A DNA stretch of 64,000 bases, taken from the NCBI RefSeq assembly GCF_009811415.1, contig NZ_BLIG01000050.1, forward strand, positions 1 through 64,000, in the 5' to 3' direction. The notes under the pieces are model-generated. The model did no database searches. It saw only the letters and a list, made by a program, of their open reading frames with translations, and had not been told where the DNA came from. The DNA comes from Alteromonas sp. KUL106. GTDB taxonomy: Bacteria > Pseudomonadota > Gammaproteobacteria > Enterobacterales > Alteromonadaceae. The position numbers and the translations under genes are program-made. Numbering within the stretch: position 1 is the stretch's first letter; every line of letters begins with the position of its first letter. Below are positions 25,974-35,102 of the stretch, piece after piece.

Positions 25974-26459
25974 ATGTCGACATACAGTAGAGAGTTCAAA
26001 CTAGAAGTCGCAACGCAAGCCAACACCAAAGGTTCGCGTCTGCTTTCAAAACAATTTAATGTCAGTTCAAGGCAAATTCGGTATTGGTGTTTAGTGTTTC
26101 GCCTTCATGGCGAACATGCTTTTTTGCATAAGCGAAAACCTTACACAAAAGAAGCTCGTCTAGAGATGATTCGAAGTATGAAGCGCGAAGGATGGTCTTT
26201 AACTTACACCAGTGCCTTTTTCGATTTGTCTTCTCCCGGAATGTTATCCGAATGGTTTTCTGCTTATAATTCGGGGAAATTAACTCATTCGAAGCCAACC
26301 AGAGTAAACATGTCCAAGTCCGCCAAAGCTAAAAACTCGAAAGAAATGAATGAAAAAGAACTAAGAGAAGAGCTTGAATACCTCAGAGCGGAGAATGCTG
26401 TCTTAAAAAAGTGGAATGCCTTGGCTCAGGAAAAACAAACAACGAAAAAGCAAAAGTAG
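25974..26459 (+). CDS. IS3-family transposase OrfA
   Basis: A 161-residue DNA-binding protein that recognises the IS ends. The N-terminal helix-turn-helix begins MSTYSREFKLEVATQAN with KQFNVSSRQIRYWCLVF following. A leucine-zipper-like coiled coil lies at the C-terminus (ELREELEYLRAENAVLKKW). The start is the ATG at 25974, four bases after GGGGG; an in-frame start at 25947 lies inside the terminal repeat. OrfA alone usually acts as a regulator. The full transposase is made by -1 frameshifting into OrfB near its C-terminal end. Confidence 0.9.
   Translation: MSTYSREFKLEVATQANTKGSRLLSKQFNVSSRQIRYWCLVFRLHGEHAFLHKRKPYTKEARLEMIRSMKREGWSLTYTSAFFDLSSPGMLSEWFSAYNSGKLTHSKPTRVNMSKSAKAKNSKEMNEKELREELEYLRAENAVLKKWNALAQEKQTTKKQK
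26405..26411 (+). other. Programmed -1 frameshift site A AAA AAG
   Basis: In the OrfA frame the heptamer reads A-AAA-AAG, the canonical slippery sequence of this family. A -1 slip places ribosomes directly in the orfB frame (GTG-GAA at 26411), giving an OrfA-OrfB fusion of about 440 residues. Confidence 0.85.
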
Positions 26460-27298
26460 TTAGTGAGCTAAAGGCTAAATTTAAACTATCGCATTTACTC
26501 AAGGCCAGTGAGCTGCCTAAAAGCGTTTACTATTACCATCGCAACAAAGGCGATAGTAACGGCAAATACGATGCGATAAAGCAGCAAATTACGAGCATAT
26601 ACCATGCTCACAAAGGTCGATATGGTTATAGACGCATAACGTCAACATTACGCAATGCAGGCACACTCATTAACCATAAAACGGTTCAACGCTTGATGCT
26701 TCAATTATCACTTAAATCAGTAGTACGACCAAAGCGTTATACGTCTTATCGAGGCACAGTAGGAAAGCATATCGACAATACGCTTAACAGAGACTTTAAT
26801 GCTTTGAAACCGAATCAAAAATGGGTAACCGATATCACAGAGTTTAAGGTAGCTAATCAACGTGTCTACCTGTCACCAATCATTGACCTGTTTAATCAAG
26901 AAGTTATTAGTTATGAGGTTGGCACTTCACCGAGATTAAATCTAGTCACGGATGCGCTAAACAAGGCTATAAAACAATTACAATGGCATGAGCGACCACT
27001 CATTCACTCTGACCAAGGTTGGCAATATCAACACCAGATGACCAGAAAAATCATTGCAGACCACAACTTAATACAAAGTATGTCTAGAAAAGGAAATTGC
27101 TTAGATAATGCCGTTGCAGAAAACTTCTTCGGCATATTAAAGACGGAAATGTATCACGGCTATGAGTACAAAAGTGTTACTGAGCTGGTAAACGCAATCA
27201 AAGAATATATAAAATATTACAATCACAAACGAATTAAGCTGAAACTAAAAGGCCTGAGTCCGATAGCGTATCGAAATCAGGCCTTGGTAGCCGCTTAG
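26411..27298 (+). CDS. IS3-family transposase OrfB (DDE integrase domain)
   Basis: Catalytic part of the transposase, 295 codons from the frameshift point. An HTH_21-like segment is near HKGRYGYRRITSTLR. The rve integrase core follows with D141 (WVTDITEF), D201 (HSDQGWQY) and E237 (DNAVAENFFGILKTE). Spacing between the second Asp and the Glu is 35 residues, the D,D(35)E signature of IS3. The GTG at 26411 has no ribosome-binding site, so expression mainly as a frameshift fusion is likely. There are no internal stops. Confidence 0.92.
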   Translation: MECLGSGKTNNEKAKVVSELKAKFKLSHLLKASELPKSVYYYHRNKGDSNGKYDAIKQQITSIYHAHKGRYGYRRITSTLRNAGTLINHKTVQRLMLQLSLKSVVRPKRYTSYRGTVGKHIDNTLNRDFNALKPNQKWVTDITEFKVANQRVYLSPIIDLFNQEVISYEVGTSPRLNLVTDALNKAIKQLQWHERPLIHSDQGWQYQHQMTRKIIADHNLIQSMSRKGNCLDNAVAENFFGILKTEMYHGYEYKSVTELVNAIKEYIKYYNHKRIKLKLKGLSPIAYRNQALVAA

Positions 27299-27304
27299 AA
27301 ATGA

Positions 27305-27328
27305 GTCCAACTTTACGGGGTCACTTCA
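27305..27328 (-). repeat. IS right inverted repeat
   Basis: Read on the minus strand it starts TGAAGTGACCCC and ends AGTTGGAC, matching the left repeat at 21 of 24 positions. It begins 6 bp after the orfB stop codon. Confidence 0.88.
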
Positions 27329-27332
27329 TAAT
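27329..27332 (+). repeat. Target-site duplication, right copy (TAAT)
   Basis: Identical to 25925-25928 and directly abutting the right IS end. Confidence 0.85.
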
Positions 27333-27344
27333 GCGGGCTTTTCT
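27333..27344 (-). terminator. Right arm of the split dxs/pgpA terminator
   Basis: GCGGGCTTTTCT, the perfect 12-base complement of the arm at 25913-25924. See that entry. After the insertion neither dxs nor pgpA faces an intact copy of this hairpin. Confidence 0.85.
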
Positions 27345-27494
27345 CTATTAAAAAACTTATTGGTGAAGCCTACTGGTTAAGTAAGAGTGATATCGAGTTG
27401 ACTGACGTAGTATTTACCCCTTATGCACGCCCTTTGCCCCACAGTTTGCTCACTATTAAACGCTGAAAATGAGTTTATAGGGTAAAATGAGGAA

Positions 27495-27995
27495 CTAAAA
27501 TAATGCTAGCGCAGCAGGCCAGAACACCATCAACAGGTGTAAACAGCCACAGGCCATTGCACCTGCCAGTAAATCGTCAAGCATAATGCCAGTACCACCG
27601 TGTAAGCGCTTATCGATAATACCAATTGGCCATGGCTTTAAAATGTCGAAGAGCCTGAACAAACAGAACCCAACTAACAAAGAAGAGGCGCTGATAGGCA
27701 CGAAAATAAAGGTAACGAACATACCTGCTATTTCGTCCCATACTATCGAGCCATGGTCGTGTACCTGCATGTCATCAGCCGTTTTACCACAAAGGTAAAT
27801 GCCAACTACAGAGAAGATAAGGGTTAGCGCAATAAATGAGACCAGGGAAATTTGGCTGCATGCGATAAGCAGCGGTAACGCAGCGAGTGAGCCGAATGTA
27901 CCTGGCATAAATGGAATTAACCCGCTACCAAACCCTAGCGCTAGAAAATGGGTCGGATTTTTCATACTCACTCTAGCGCGAAATTCAGCCTGCAT
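27495..27995 (-). CDS. pgpA: Phosphatidylglycerophosphatase A
   Basis: Removes the terminal phosphate of phosphatidylglycerol-phosphate to give phosphatidylglycerol in the inner membrane. The 166 residues have about four hydrophobic segments and the PgpA landmarks GSGLIPFMPGTFGSLAALPL, GSIVWDEIAGMFVTF and LFRLFDILKPWPIGIIDKRLHGGTGIMLDDLLAG. The start at 27995 is backed by AAGGAA six bases upstream; an internal ATG at 27965 lacks such a site. It is last in the nusB-thiL-pgpA run and convergent with dxs. Confidence 0.94.
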   Translation of the reverse strand: MQAEFRARVSMKNPTHFLALGFGSGLIPFMPGTFGSLAALPLLIACSQISLVSFIALTLIFSVVGIYLCGKTADDMQVHDHGSIVWDEIAGMFVTFIFVPISASSLLVGFCLFRLFDILKPWPIGIIDKRLHGGTGIMLDDLLAGAMACGCLHLLMVFWPAALALF

Positions 27996-28034
27996 GTAAA
28001 TTCCTTTCTCTCACGACTTAATTAGCATTGATAG

Positions 28035-29000
28035 TTAAAAGCTATGCTCGTAACCTGAGGGCGTTACTGGCGTATACTTTTCGCCGTCTTTTAACAGTGA
28101 AAGTGTACCGCTGTGCCCGGTCAATTGTCCAATACAGGTTGCTTTAACGTTAGTACTGGCTAGAGAAGTTTCAAGGCTCCCCCGCTGCTCTTCACTGACA
28201 GTGAAGATAAGCTCGTAGTCATCTCCTGCAGATAACGCGTACTCTATTGCCAATTCAGCTGACACTGCGCTAGTTAGGGCGCGGGAGAGCGGTAAGCGCT
28301 CTACATGGATATTAGCCCCGCAGTTTGACGCTTTGAGAATGTGGCTCAGATCTGAAATTAGGCCATCAGATACATCAATACACGACGTGGCAATACGTCG
28401 TATAGCTGTTCCAACGGCAACGCGAGGTGTGGGAAAGTAATGGCGGTTTACTAACACATCCTTGGCTTCGCCACTGACATTGAGTTTATTTTGAAGGATA
28501 TCTAAGCCTGCTCCGGCGTCGCCCAACGTACCGGTAACATATACCCAATCCCCGGGCTTGCCGCCGCTCCGGGTTAATTCTGAACCTGGCGGAATAAAGC
28601 CTTGCGCTGTAATAGTCATGGCCATTGGCCCTTTAACCGTATCGCCACCAATAAGCTGCACAGAATAATATTGAGTGAGCTCATAAAGACCTTTAACAAA
28701 GTCATCAAGCCACGGCTCGTCAACTTCAGGGAGAGACAAAGACAGGCTAATCCACGCGGGCTCTGCGCCCATTGCAGCAAGGTCACTTAAGTTAACTGCT
28801 ACGGTTTTGTATGCCACTGATTTCGCCGGCGCATCTTCTAGGAAATGCACACCCGCGACAAGGGTGTCGGTGGTAACGGCGAGCTGTTGATTTTCAGGAA
28901 CCGTTGTTACGGCACAGTCATCGCCGATACCTATAACAACGTCTTTACGTCGGTGGCCACTGTTCGAAAAATAGCGGCCGATAAGATCAAATTCTTTCAC
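28035..29000 (-). CDS. thiL: Thiamine-monophosphate kinase
   Basis: Phosphorylates thiamin monophosphate to the active diphosphate using ATP. The 321 residues belong to the PurM-like kinase superfamily: GIGDDCAVT near the N-terminus, TTDTLVAGVHFL, NLSDLAAMGAEPAWISLSLSLP, GGDTVKGP and, in the C-domain, DVSDGLISDL and SAGDDYELIF. It stands between nusB and pgpA, as in E. coli. Its product is the cofactor of Dxs encoded nearby. Confidence 0.95.
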   Translation of the reverse strand: MKEFDLIGRYFSNSGHRRKDVVIGIGDDCAVTTVPENQQLAVTTDTLVAGVHFLEDAPAKSVAYKTVAVNLSDLAAMGAEPAWISLSLSLPEVDEPWLDDFVKGLYELTQYYSVQLIGGDTVKGPMAMTITAQGFIPPGSELTRSGGKPGDWVYVTGTLGDAGAGLDILQNKLNVSGEAKDVLVNRHYFPTPRVAVGTAIRRIATSCIDVSDGLISDLSHILKASNCGANIHVERLPLSRALTSAVSAELAIEYALSAGDDYELIFTVSEEQRGSLETSLASTNVKATCIGQLTGHSGTLSLLKDGEKYTPVTPSGYEHSF

Positions 29001-29046
29001 AGTAATTTAAAACCCTTTAGCGGCATTCCTTGCCGCCACGGTAAGG

Positions 29047-29469
29047 TTAGTCGCGCTCGTCTTTACGCAGCGTGCGCACTGCTTTATCCAGTGCACCATT
29101 AATGAATTTGTGGCTTTCTTCGGCACCAAAAGCCTTAGCAAGCTCAATCGCTTCATTAATAATTACGCGATAAGGTACATCAATGCGCTCAGTCAGTTCC
29201 AGCGTCGCAATGCGCAAGATCGCTTTTTCTATGGCGTCTAACTCTTCAGGCAGACGACCAAGATAAGGTTTAATGGTAGTGTCAAGCTTACTTGCGTTGT
29301 GTGCAACGCCGCGAAGCAAGGCTTGAAAATACGCCATATCTACCTTTTGCATGTCGTTACTGGTGGCTAGCGCCAGCTCAACCTGCTGAATATCGTTGTG
29401 ACTCATTTGCCATGAATATATCCCTTGAAGGGCTAATTCACGGGCTTTACGACGAGCTGAAACTTTCAC
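29047..29469 (-). CDS. nusB: Transcription antitermination factor NusB
   Basis: Small all-helical RNA-binding protein (140 residues, usual length). With NusE (S10) it binds boxA and allows antitermination in rRNA operons. Typical features are the opening ARRKARELALQGIYSWQ, DAIEKAILRIATLEL and VIINEAIELAKAFGAEESHKFINGALDKAVR. It follows ribH by 12 bp and precedes thiL, the widespread ribH-nusB-thiL order. Confidence 0.95.
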   Translation of the reverse strand: MKVSARRKARELALQGIYSWQMSHNDIQQVELALATSNDMQKVDMAYFQALLRGVAHNASKLDTTIKPYLGRLPEELDAIEKAILRIATLELTERIDVPYRVIINEAIELAKAFGAEESHKFINGALDKAVRTLRKDERD

Positions 29470-29481
29470 TTAATGTTTACC

Positions 29482-29955
29482 TTAAAGCTTTTCAACAGCA
29501 TCGATAACGTTAACCATTTCAAGCGCACCCAATGCAGCTTCTGCACCTTTGTTGCCCGCTTTAGTACCTGAACGCTCGATAGCTTGTTCAATTGAATCTG
29601 TTGTGATTACGCCGAATGAAACTGGAATACCGTATTCAAGTGATACTTGCGCAAGGCCTTTATTACTTTCCCCTGCTACAAAATCAAAGTGTGGCGTGCC
29701 ACCACGAATAACTGCACCTAGTGCAATGATAGCGTCGAATGACTTTTTCTCAGCTAATTTCTTAGCCACGACAGGTAACTCGTAAGCACCAGGAACACGA
29801 ACGACCGTGATATCATCATCACTCACTTCACCGTGACGATCTAGCGTGTCCAACGCGCCTTCTAGTAAGCTTTCAACAACAAAGCTATTAAAGCGTGCTA
29901 CTACAATAGCGAACTTCTTACCGGTTGCTCTGATATTACCTTCAATTACCTGCAT
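29482..29955 (-). CDS. ribH: 6,7-dimethyl-8-ribityllumazine synthase
   Basis: Condenses 5-amino-6-ribitylaminouracil with dihydroxybutanone phosphate, the penultimate riboflavin step, in a large icosahedral assembly. The 157 residues show [21 protein letters not shown], the [44 protein letters not shown] core with the catalytic histidine, and [37 protein letters not shown]. It is separated from ribBX by 229 bp, so it may have its own promoter. Confidence 0.96.
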   Translation of the reverse strand: MQVIEGNIRATGKKFAIVVARFNSFVVESLLEGALDTLDRHGEVSDDDITVVRVPGAYELPVVAKKLAEKKSFDAIIALGAVIRGGTPHFDFVAGESNKGLAQVSLEYGIPVSFGVITTDSIEQAIERSGTKAGNKGAEAALGALEMVNVIDAVEKL

Positions 29956-30184
29956 GGTTTAATTCCTCGAGAAAAAACGGCGCGAAGTATACCACAACTG
30001 CGCCCAAACTAAATCGATTGTTTCTTTAACTTCAACTATTCGTAAACTATCACTAGCTTTCACGTAAATAGGAGGGAAGAATTCCTATTGCCCCCAACCT
30101 TTATAAAAGCGGTAGCCTAACGAACGAGGAGCGCTTGTCGCCCCTTTGCCATTGGCATTCGTAAAACGTGCTCGCTAATGAGTG

Positions 30185-31285
30185 CTAATCGTGCACGTAT
30201 TCGACAACTTCAAGACCGTAGCCCGAAAGTGCGTGATACTTAATAGGTTTACTGAGTAGGCGCATTTTGTGTACACCCATTGATGCAAGAATTTGACTAC
30301 CCACCCCAATGGTGCGTGATGAGCCCTGCCAATCAGCGCCCGTTGGACGTTCGCCTCTGTCTTCAGCGGCAAATCGACGAACTTGACTCTCAATGTGCTC
30401 TTCTTTACCTAATAGCACCAACACGCCGCCTTCTTCTGAAATTTTGCGCATGCCATCTGCCAGCGTCATTGAGCGATGAATACCGCGCGTCGAGCCAAGA
30501 AGATCACTAAAGGTATTATGGAGATGCACGCGAACCAGCGTGGGTTCGTCTTCTTTAATATCACCTTTTTTAAGTGCAAAGTGGAGCTGATTGTCAATAC
30601 TGTCTTTAAATGTGTGGAGTTCGAAATCACCATATTCTGTAGGCATGTTGCACTGGGCAACCTTCTGAATAGTGGTTTCGTTCAGATTGCGGTATTCGAT
30701 TAAATCAGCAATGGTACCGATTTTAAGATTGTGTTTCGCTGCAAACTTCTCTAACTCTGGGCGACGGGCCATGGTACCGTCTTCATTTAAAATCTCGACA
30801 ATAACACCAGCCGGCTCCAGACCAGCAAGACGAGGTAAATCTACACCAGCTTCAGTGTGTCCCGCGCGATTTAATACGCCGCCATCTTTGGCAATTAACG
30901 GGAAGATATGGCCAGGCTGAACAATGTCTGTCGCTTTTGCATCCTTCGCCACCGCAGCTTTGATTGTTGTGGCGCGATCTGCTGCTGAAATCCCTGTTGT
31001 AACGCCGGTCGCCGCTTCAATAGACACTGTAAAGTTGGTAGAGAATTGCGCTTCATTTTTGTCTACCATCAGCGGAAGATTTAACGTACGGCAACGCTCT
31101 TGTGTCATTGGCAAACAAACCAAGCCACGCGCATGGGTGACCATAAAATTTATGGCTTCAGGTGTCACGTGCTCTGCCGCCATGATGAGATCGCCTTCGT
31201 TTTCTCGGTCCTCATCATCCATCAAGATAACCATTTTGCCTTGGCGGATATCTTCAATTATTTCTTGTGTCGTGTTAAATGCCAT
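30185..31285 (-). CDS. ribBX: 3,4-dihydroxy-2-butanone-4-phosphate synthase with RibA-like domain (RibBX)
   Basis: The N-terminal about 200 residues are RibB, which turns ribulose-5-phosphate into dihydroxybutanone phosphate; the active-site stretches [17 protein letters not shown] and GHTEAGVDL are intact. The C-terminal about 160 residues resemble GTP cyclohydrolase II. The zinc-site motif normally reading like HSECLTGDVFGSLRCDCG is here [20 protein letters not shown], with no cysteine. The RibA half should therefore lack cyclohydrolase activity. This matches the proteobacterial RibBX variant, not a true RibBA fusion. GTP cyclohydrolase II must come from another locus. Confidence 0.85.
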   Translation of the reverse strand: MAFNTTQEIIEDIRQGKMVILMDDEDRENEGDLIMAAEHVTPEAINFMVTHARGLVCLPMTQERCRTLNLPLMVDKNEAQFSTNFTVSIEAATGVTTGISAADRATTIKAAVAKDAKATDIVQPGHIFPLIAKDGGVLNRAGHTEAGVDLPRLAGLEPAGVIVEILNEDGTMARRPELEKFAAKHNLKIGTIADLIEYRNLNETTIQKVAQCNMPTEYGDFELHTFKDSIDNQLHFALKKGDIKEDEPTLVRVHLHNTFSDLLGSTRGIHRSMTLADGMRKISEEGGVLVLLGKEEHIESQVRRFAAEDRGERPTGADWQGSSRTIGVGSQILASMGVHKMRLLSKPIKYHALSGYGLEVVEYVHD

Positions 31286-31305
31286 ATTGTGTGCTTCTTG
31301 TAGGG

Positions 31306-31968
31306 TTATTTTTTTAAAAATCCGTTCTCGGCAAGAAATGCCATATCGATGCCTTTTTTCGTCGGCTCAGCGGCTTTATCGCCCAGCATCAATCGCTCTA
31401 AATAGCGCGCAATGACATCGACCTCCAAGTTTACTGCTGTGCCTACTTTGTAACTGCCCATTATTGTTTCCTGCAACGTATGCGGGATGATCCAAAGCAT
31501 AAACTCTGCGCCATTTACTTCGTTCACGGTCAAGCTAATGCCGTCAACGGTGATACTTCCCTTATGCGCAATATATTTAGCTAACGCTTCAGGCGCTTTG
31601 ACCCAAAATTCCACATAGTCTTTATGTTTAATTATTTGAGTTACGTGGCCAACTCCATCAACGTGGCCGGAAACAATGTGACCACCTAAACGGTCGCTTG
31701 GACGCATGGCTTTTTCAAGGTTCACTGTAGAACCCGCACTGTAATGAGCGAAGCCTGTTAACTTGATGGTCTCTGCAGACACATCGGCGCAGTAATAATC
31801 GGGCCCCATGTCTGTCACTGTTAAACAAACACCATTGGTCGCAATACTATCGCCCAAAGCGACATCAGACATATCAAGCGTAGAAGAAGATACCGTTAGG
31901 CGAATATCATTGCCTCGGTTATCAAGCTTTTTGATCGTGCCCAACGCTTGAATAATTCCAGTAAACAT
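31306..31968 (-). CDS. ribE: Riboflavin synthase, alpha subunit
   Basis: Dismutates two dimethylribityllumazine molecules to riboflavin. The 220-residue protein is an internal duplication of the lumazine-binding domain: [16 protein letters not shown] near residue 1 and [15 protein letters not shown] near 95. [11 protein letters not shown] and [14 protein letters not shown] are the paired motifs of each half. It lies 20 bp before ribBX and 11 bp after ribD. (Called ribC in older E. coli usage.). Confidence 0.95.
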   Translation of the reverse strand: MFTGIIQALGTIKKLDNRGNDIRLTVSSSTLDMSDVALGDSIATNGVCLTVTDMGPDYYCADVSAETIKLTGFAHYSAGSTVNLEKAMRPSDRLGGHIVSGHVDGVGHVTQIIKHKDYVEFWVKAPEALAKYIAHKGSITVDGISLTVNEVNGAEFMLWIIPHTLQETIMGSYKVGTAVNLEVDVIARYLERLMLGDKAAEPTKKGIDMAFLAENGFLKK

Positions 31969-31979
31969 AAAGTTCCTCT

Positions 31980-33128
31980 TTAGTCGCCGTAACGACAGGT
32001 GTTGCTAACATCAGGACGGAAGATAAGCTTAATATCGTTCCCCACCTGACGGTTTTCAATAAGAGAGAGTGAAATAGATTGATTTAAAGCGGTAAATGCT
32101 GGCAGATTGACCATACTTATTCCTTTGTCCCCTAATAGCTTGGGCGCTTGATAACAAATAAGTTCATCCACCAACCCTTCGTGTAACAACGCTCCCGCAA
32201 GCCCCGGACCTGCCTCTACCCATACTTCATTATACTGCTTGTCACCTAACGCTGACATCAACTCATGCAAGTCAACCTTGCCGTTTTTTTCCTTAAGAGG
32301 AATGTAATGACCAGTTGAAGTATCAGGATGGGCTTGCGATGTTGCAGTGAAGGTAACATGTCCGTCGTTAAACAGGTTAAAGTCGCGGCTTAATGTACTT
32401 TTACTGTCTACAACAACGCGAGCCGGTTGACGGATGTGCTCAATGGGATAATCCTCAAAGTTTGCCTCCTGCTCTCTTACTAAAAGGCTCGGGTTATCTG
32501 CTGTAACGGTTCCAGAGCCCGTTAATACCACACAACTTTGTGCACGATAGCGCTGCACATCGCGTCTGGCCTCTGGTCCGGTTATCCATTGGCTTACGCC
32601 ATTTTGAAGCGCTATTTTACCATCAACGCTTATACCTAATTTTACCCTGACAAATGGTTTGCCGGTGAGCATGCGCTTGGTAAAGCCTGGATTAAGCGCG
32701 GCTGCTTCAGCAGCCATCACATCGCTAACGACTTCAATTCCTGCCGCTTGCAGCATAGCAATGCCTTTGCCGCATACATTTGGATTTGGGTCAGTCATTG
32801 CAATAACAACCCGTGCAACCTGCCCTTCTATGAGTGCCTTTGCACAAGGCGGCGTGCGACCAAAATGACTGCAAGGCTCCAGGGTCACGTAGGCAGTCGC
32901 GCCCTTTGCGCCCTCAGAGCGAGCTTTAGCCGCCTGTCGTAACGCGTGTACTTCTGCGTGAGGCGTGCCGGCTTGAATATGATAGCCTTGACCAATGAGT
33001 TGGTTACTTTGGTCAACAATCACACATCCAACACGAGGGTTAGGTGAAGTAGTGAATCGCCCTTTTTGAGCGAGTTGAATGGCCTTTGCCATCCAAGAAT
33101 AATCGATTTTAACCGTATCGTGGTTCAC
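31980..33128 (-). CDS. ribD: Bifunctional riboflavin deaminase/reductase RibD
   Basis: Performs the second and third riboflavin steps. The N-terminal deaminase (about 1-145) has the zinc motif HAEVHAL and PCSHFGRTPPCAKAL. The C-terminal reductase (about 150-382) shows PFVRVKLGISVDGKIALQNG, QWITGPEARRDVQRYRA and VWVEAGPGLAGALLHEGLVDEL. Length, 382 residues, is normal. It follows nrdR by 49 bp, an order conserved from E. coli. Confidence 0.96.
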   Translation of the reverse strand: MNHDTVKIDYSWMAKAIQLAQKGRFTTSPNPRVGCVIVDQSNQLIGQGYHIQAGTPHAEVHALRQAAKARSEGAKGATAYVTLEPCSHFGRTPPCAKALIEGQVARVVIAMTDPNPNVCGKGIAMLQAAGIEVVSDVMAAEAAALNPGFTKRMLTGKPFVRVKLGISVDGKIALQNGVSQWITGPEARRDVQRYRAQSCVVLTGSGTVTADNPSLLVREQEANFEDYPIEHIRQPARVVVDSKSTLSRDFNLFNDGHVTFTATSQAHPDTSTGHYIPLKEKNGKVDLHELMSALGDKQYNEVWVEAGPGLAGALLHEGLVDELICYQAPKLLGDKGISMVNLPAFTALNQSISLSLIENRQVGNDIKLIFRPDVSNTCRYGD

Positions 33129-33177
33129 TTGGATTCCTGTTGTAGCCCTAAGTGCCTGATGTCTGGGATATGCCGGA

Positions 33178-33627
33178 CTAATCCCCTAAACGTGCGATCT
33201 CTTCTCCAAATTCACGAATGTCTTCGAAAGAGCGATAGACAGAAGCAAACCGAACATAAGCGACTTTGTCGAGTTCTTTGAGGGCTTTCATAATTAAGTT
33301 GCCAAGCAATTCGCTGCTCACTTCCCTTTCTCCCGTTGCGCGCAACTGAGATTTGAGTGAGAGGATACACTGTTCAACTTCTTCGGTACTTACTGGGCGC
33401 TTCTCTAACGCTCGTTGTAAGCCTGCACGAAGTTTGTCTTCATTGAAGGGTTCACGGGAGCCATCACGCTTAATAACACGAGGCATCACAAGCTCTGCAC
33501 TTTCAAACGTGGTGAAGCGCTCATGACACACCATGCACTCTCGGCGTCTACGCACTTGTTGCCCTTCTGCAACCAAACGAGAATCAATAACTTTTGTTTC
33601 TTGTTCTGAACAAAAAGGGCAAAACAT
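33178..33627 (-). CDS. nrdR: Transcriptional repressor NrdR
   Basis: Nucleotide-sensing repressor of ribonucleotide reductase operons. The 149 residues have an N-terminal zinc ribbon (CPFC at 3-6 and CMVC near 31-34, with RRRREC between) and an ATP-cone domain ([24 protein letters not shown]). No NrdR box is apparent near it. Between glyA and nrdR lies a long inverted repeat (33643-33710) that would be in the nrdR leader RNA. Confidence 0.96.
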   Translation of the reverse strand: MFCPFCSEQETKVIDSRLVAEGQQVRRRRECMVCHERFTTFESAELVMPRVIKRDGSREPFNEDKLRAGLQRALEKRPVSTEEVEQCILSLKSQLRATGEREVSSELLGNLIMKALKELDKVAYVRFASVYRSFEDIREFGEEIARLGD

Positions 33628-33642
33628 GAATAATCCTTACAT

Positions 33643-33710
33643 ATTGCGTACTTAGGTATTTAAACCGAACCTAGACTAGTTAGTCCAGCATTAGTACCAA
33701 AGTACGCAAT
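33643..33710 (-). promoter_or_regulatory. Structured leader element upstream of nrdR
   Basis: ATTGCGTACTT (33643-33653) and AAGTACGCAAT (33700-33710) pair perfectly over 11 bp. The stem continues after one A/A mismatch with GGTA/TACC, and GACTA-GT-TAGTC (33674-33685) forms an inner hairpin. On the minus strand it ends just before the AAGGATT ribosome-binding site of nrdR. With no T tract it does not look like a glyA terminator. Function unknown. Confidence 0.5.
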
Positions 33711-33725
33711 AAAACACAAACCTAT

Positions 33726-34982
33726 TTATTTATAAACAGGGAATTGTGCGCAAAGTGCAACCACTTCGCCTTGTACGCGCTTGATAACTGACTCATCGCC
33801 CATGTTATCTAGAATATCGCAAATCCACGTAGCAACCTGCTTAGCCTGCTCTTCTTTAAAACCACGACGAGTAATTGCTGGGCTACCAATACGAAGACCA
33901 CTGGTCACGAACGGTGAACGCGGGTCATTCGGTACCGAGTTTTTGTTTACCGTGATGTTTGCTGCGCCTAATGCTGCATCAGCGTCTTTACCCGTGATGT
34001 CCTTATCGATAAGGTCAAGTAGGAACAGGTGGTTGTCAGTACCGCCAGACACAATTTTATAGCCGCGTTCTTGCATAACCGCTACCATCGCTTTCGCGTT
34101 TGCAACAACTTGCTGCTGATAAACTTTAAACTCAGGCTGCAGGGCTTCTTTGAATGCTACCGCTTTAGCTGCGATAACGTGGCAAAGAGGACCGCCTTGA
34201 TTACCTGGGAAAACAGAGCTATTTAGCTTTTTGTAAATTGCTTCATCGCCACATGATGAAAGGATAAGACCACTGCGCGGACCCGCAAGCGTTTTGTGTG
34301 TTGTCGTTGTTACCACATGTGCATGAGGAAGAGGATTTGGATAAACGCCCGCAGCCACAAGACCTGCAACGTGTGCCATATCAACCAGAAGGTAAGCACC
34401 TACGCTATCTGCGATTTCACGGAACTTAGCCCAATCAACAACACCTGAATACGCAGAAAAACCGCCAATAATCATCTTCGGCTTATGTTCTTTTGCCAGT
34501 GCTTCAACCTGTGCGTAATCGATTTCACCGGTTTCTTTGTTCAAACCGTATTGGACAGCATTATAAGTTTTGCCAGAGAAGTTTACATGAGAACCATGAG
34601 TAAGGTGACCACCTTCAGAAAGGCTCATGCCTAATACCGTGTCGCCAGCATCAAGTAACGCCATGAATACTGCAGAGTTTGCTTGTGAACCAGCGTGGGG
34701 TTGCACGTTTGCGTAGTCTGCACCAAAGAGCGCTTTCGCGCGATCGATAGCAAGCTGCTCGACAACATCTACATGTTCACAGCCGCCGTAGTAGCGTTTC
34801 CCTGGGTATCCTTCCGCGTACTTATTAGTAAGCTGCGAACCCTGTGCTTCCATTACACGTGGGCTACAGTAGTTCTCAGAGGCAATTAGCTCGATGTGAT
34901 GTTCTTGGCGCTCAACTTCTTTCGCCATTGCATTGGCTAATTCAGGATCGAAGTCAGCTATATTCATTTCGCGAGAAAACAT
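33726..34982 (-). CDS. glyA: Serine hydroxymethyltransferase
   Basis: PLP enzyme interconverting serine and glycine with tetrahydrofolate, the main one-carbon source. The 418 residues are one more than in E. coli. Clear motifs are [34 protein letters not shown], the PLP-lysine segment [16 protein letters not shown] and [14 protein letters not shown]. It precedes nrdR, and 99 bp separates them. It is unrelated in function to the rib genes, but the same glyA-nrdR-rib order is frequent in gammaproteobacteria. Confidence 0.97.
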   Translation of the reverse strand: MFSREMNIADFDPELANAMAKEVERQEHHIELIASENYCSPRVMEAQGSQLTNKYAEGYPGKRYYGGCEHVDVVEQLAIDRAKALFGADYANVQPHAGSQANSAVFMALLDAGDTVLGMSLSEGGHLTHGSHVNFSGKTYNAVQYGLNKETGEIDYAQVEALAKEHKPKMIIGGFSAYSGVVDWAKFREIADSVGAYLLVDMAHVAGLVAAGVYPNPLPHAHVVTTTTHKTLAGPRSGLILSSCGDEAIYKKLNSSVFPGNQGGPLCHVIAAKAVAFKEALQPEFKVYQQQVVANAKAMVAVMQERGYKIVSGGTDNHLFLLDLIDKDITGKDADAALGAANITVNKNSVPNDPRSPFVTSGLRIGSPAITRRGFKEEQAKQVATWICDILDNMGDESVIKRVQGEVVALCAQFPVYK

Positions 34983-35102
34983 TGGGGGGCTCCTTAACTG
35001 CGGTTTTTATATGGCATTACGTATAGATTGCTCAAATTCGAGCCATATTCTAGTCATTTTCGGTTGCTTGTATACCGCTTTATGACCAAATTAATGTAAA
35101 TG

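Larger units (their letters stand above)
25929..27328 (+). mobile_element. Complete IS3-family insertion sequence, 1,400 bp
   Basis: Both termini match as imperfect inverted repeats: the left end and the reverse complement of the right end begin TGAAGTGACCCC, then agree again at AGTTGGAC (21 of 24 positions). A 4-bp TAAT duplication flanks it. Inside are orfA and orfB in the 0 and -1 frames, overlapping, with an A AAA AAG slippery heptamer, which is the IS3-family plan. Both ORFs are intact and the DDE triad is present, so the element is probably active or recent. It sits in the loop of a former terminator. I cannot name the IS from memory. Confidence 0.93.

Noticed and set aside
29956-30184. 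Possible FMN riboswitch in the rib genes
   Set aside because: No RFN-element conserved blocks were found here, in the short ribD-ribE-ribBX gaps or before nrdR.
30924-31415. 163-codon plus-strand ORF opposite ribBX/ribE
   Set aside because: Antisense shadow of two certain genes, low-complexity composition, no ribosome-binding site.
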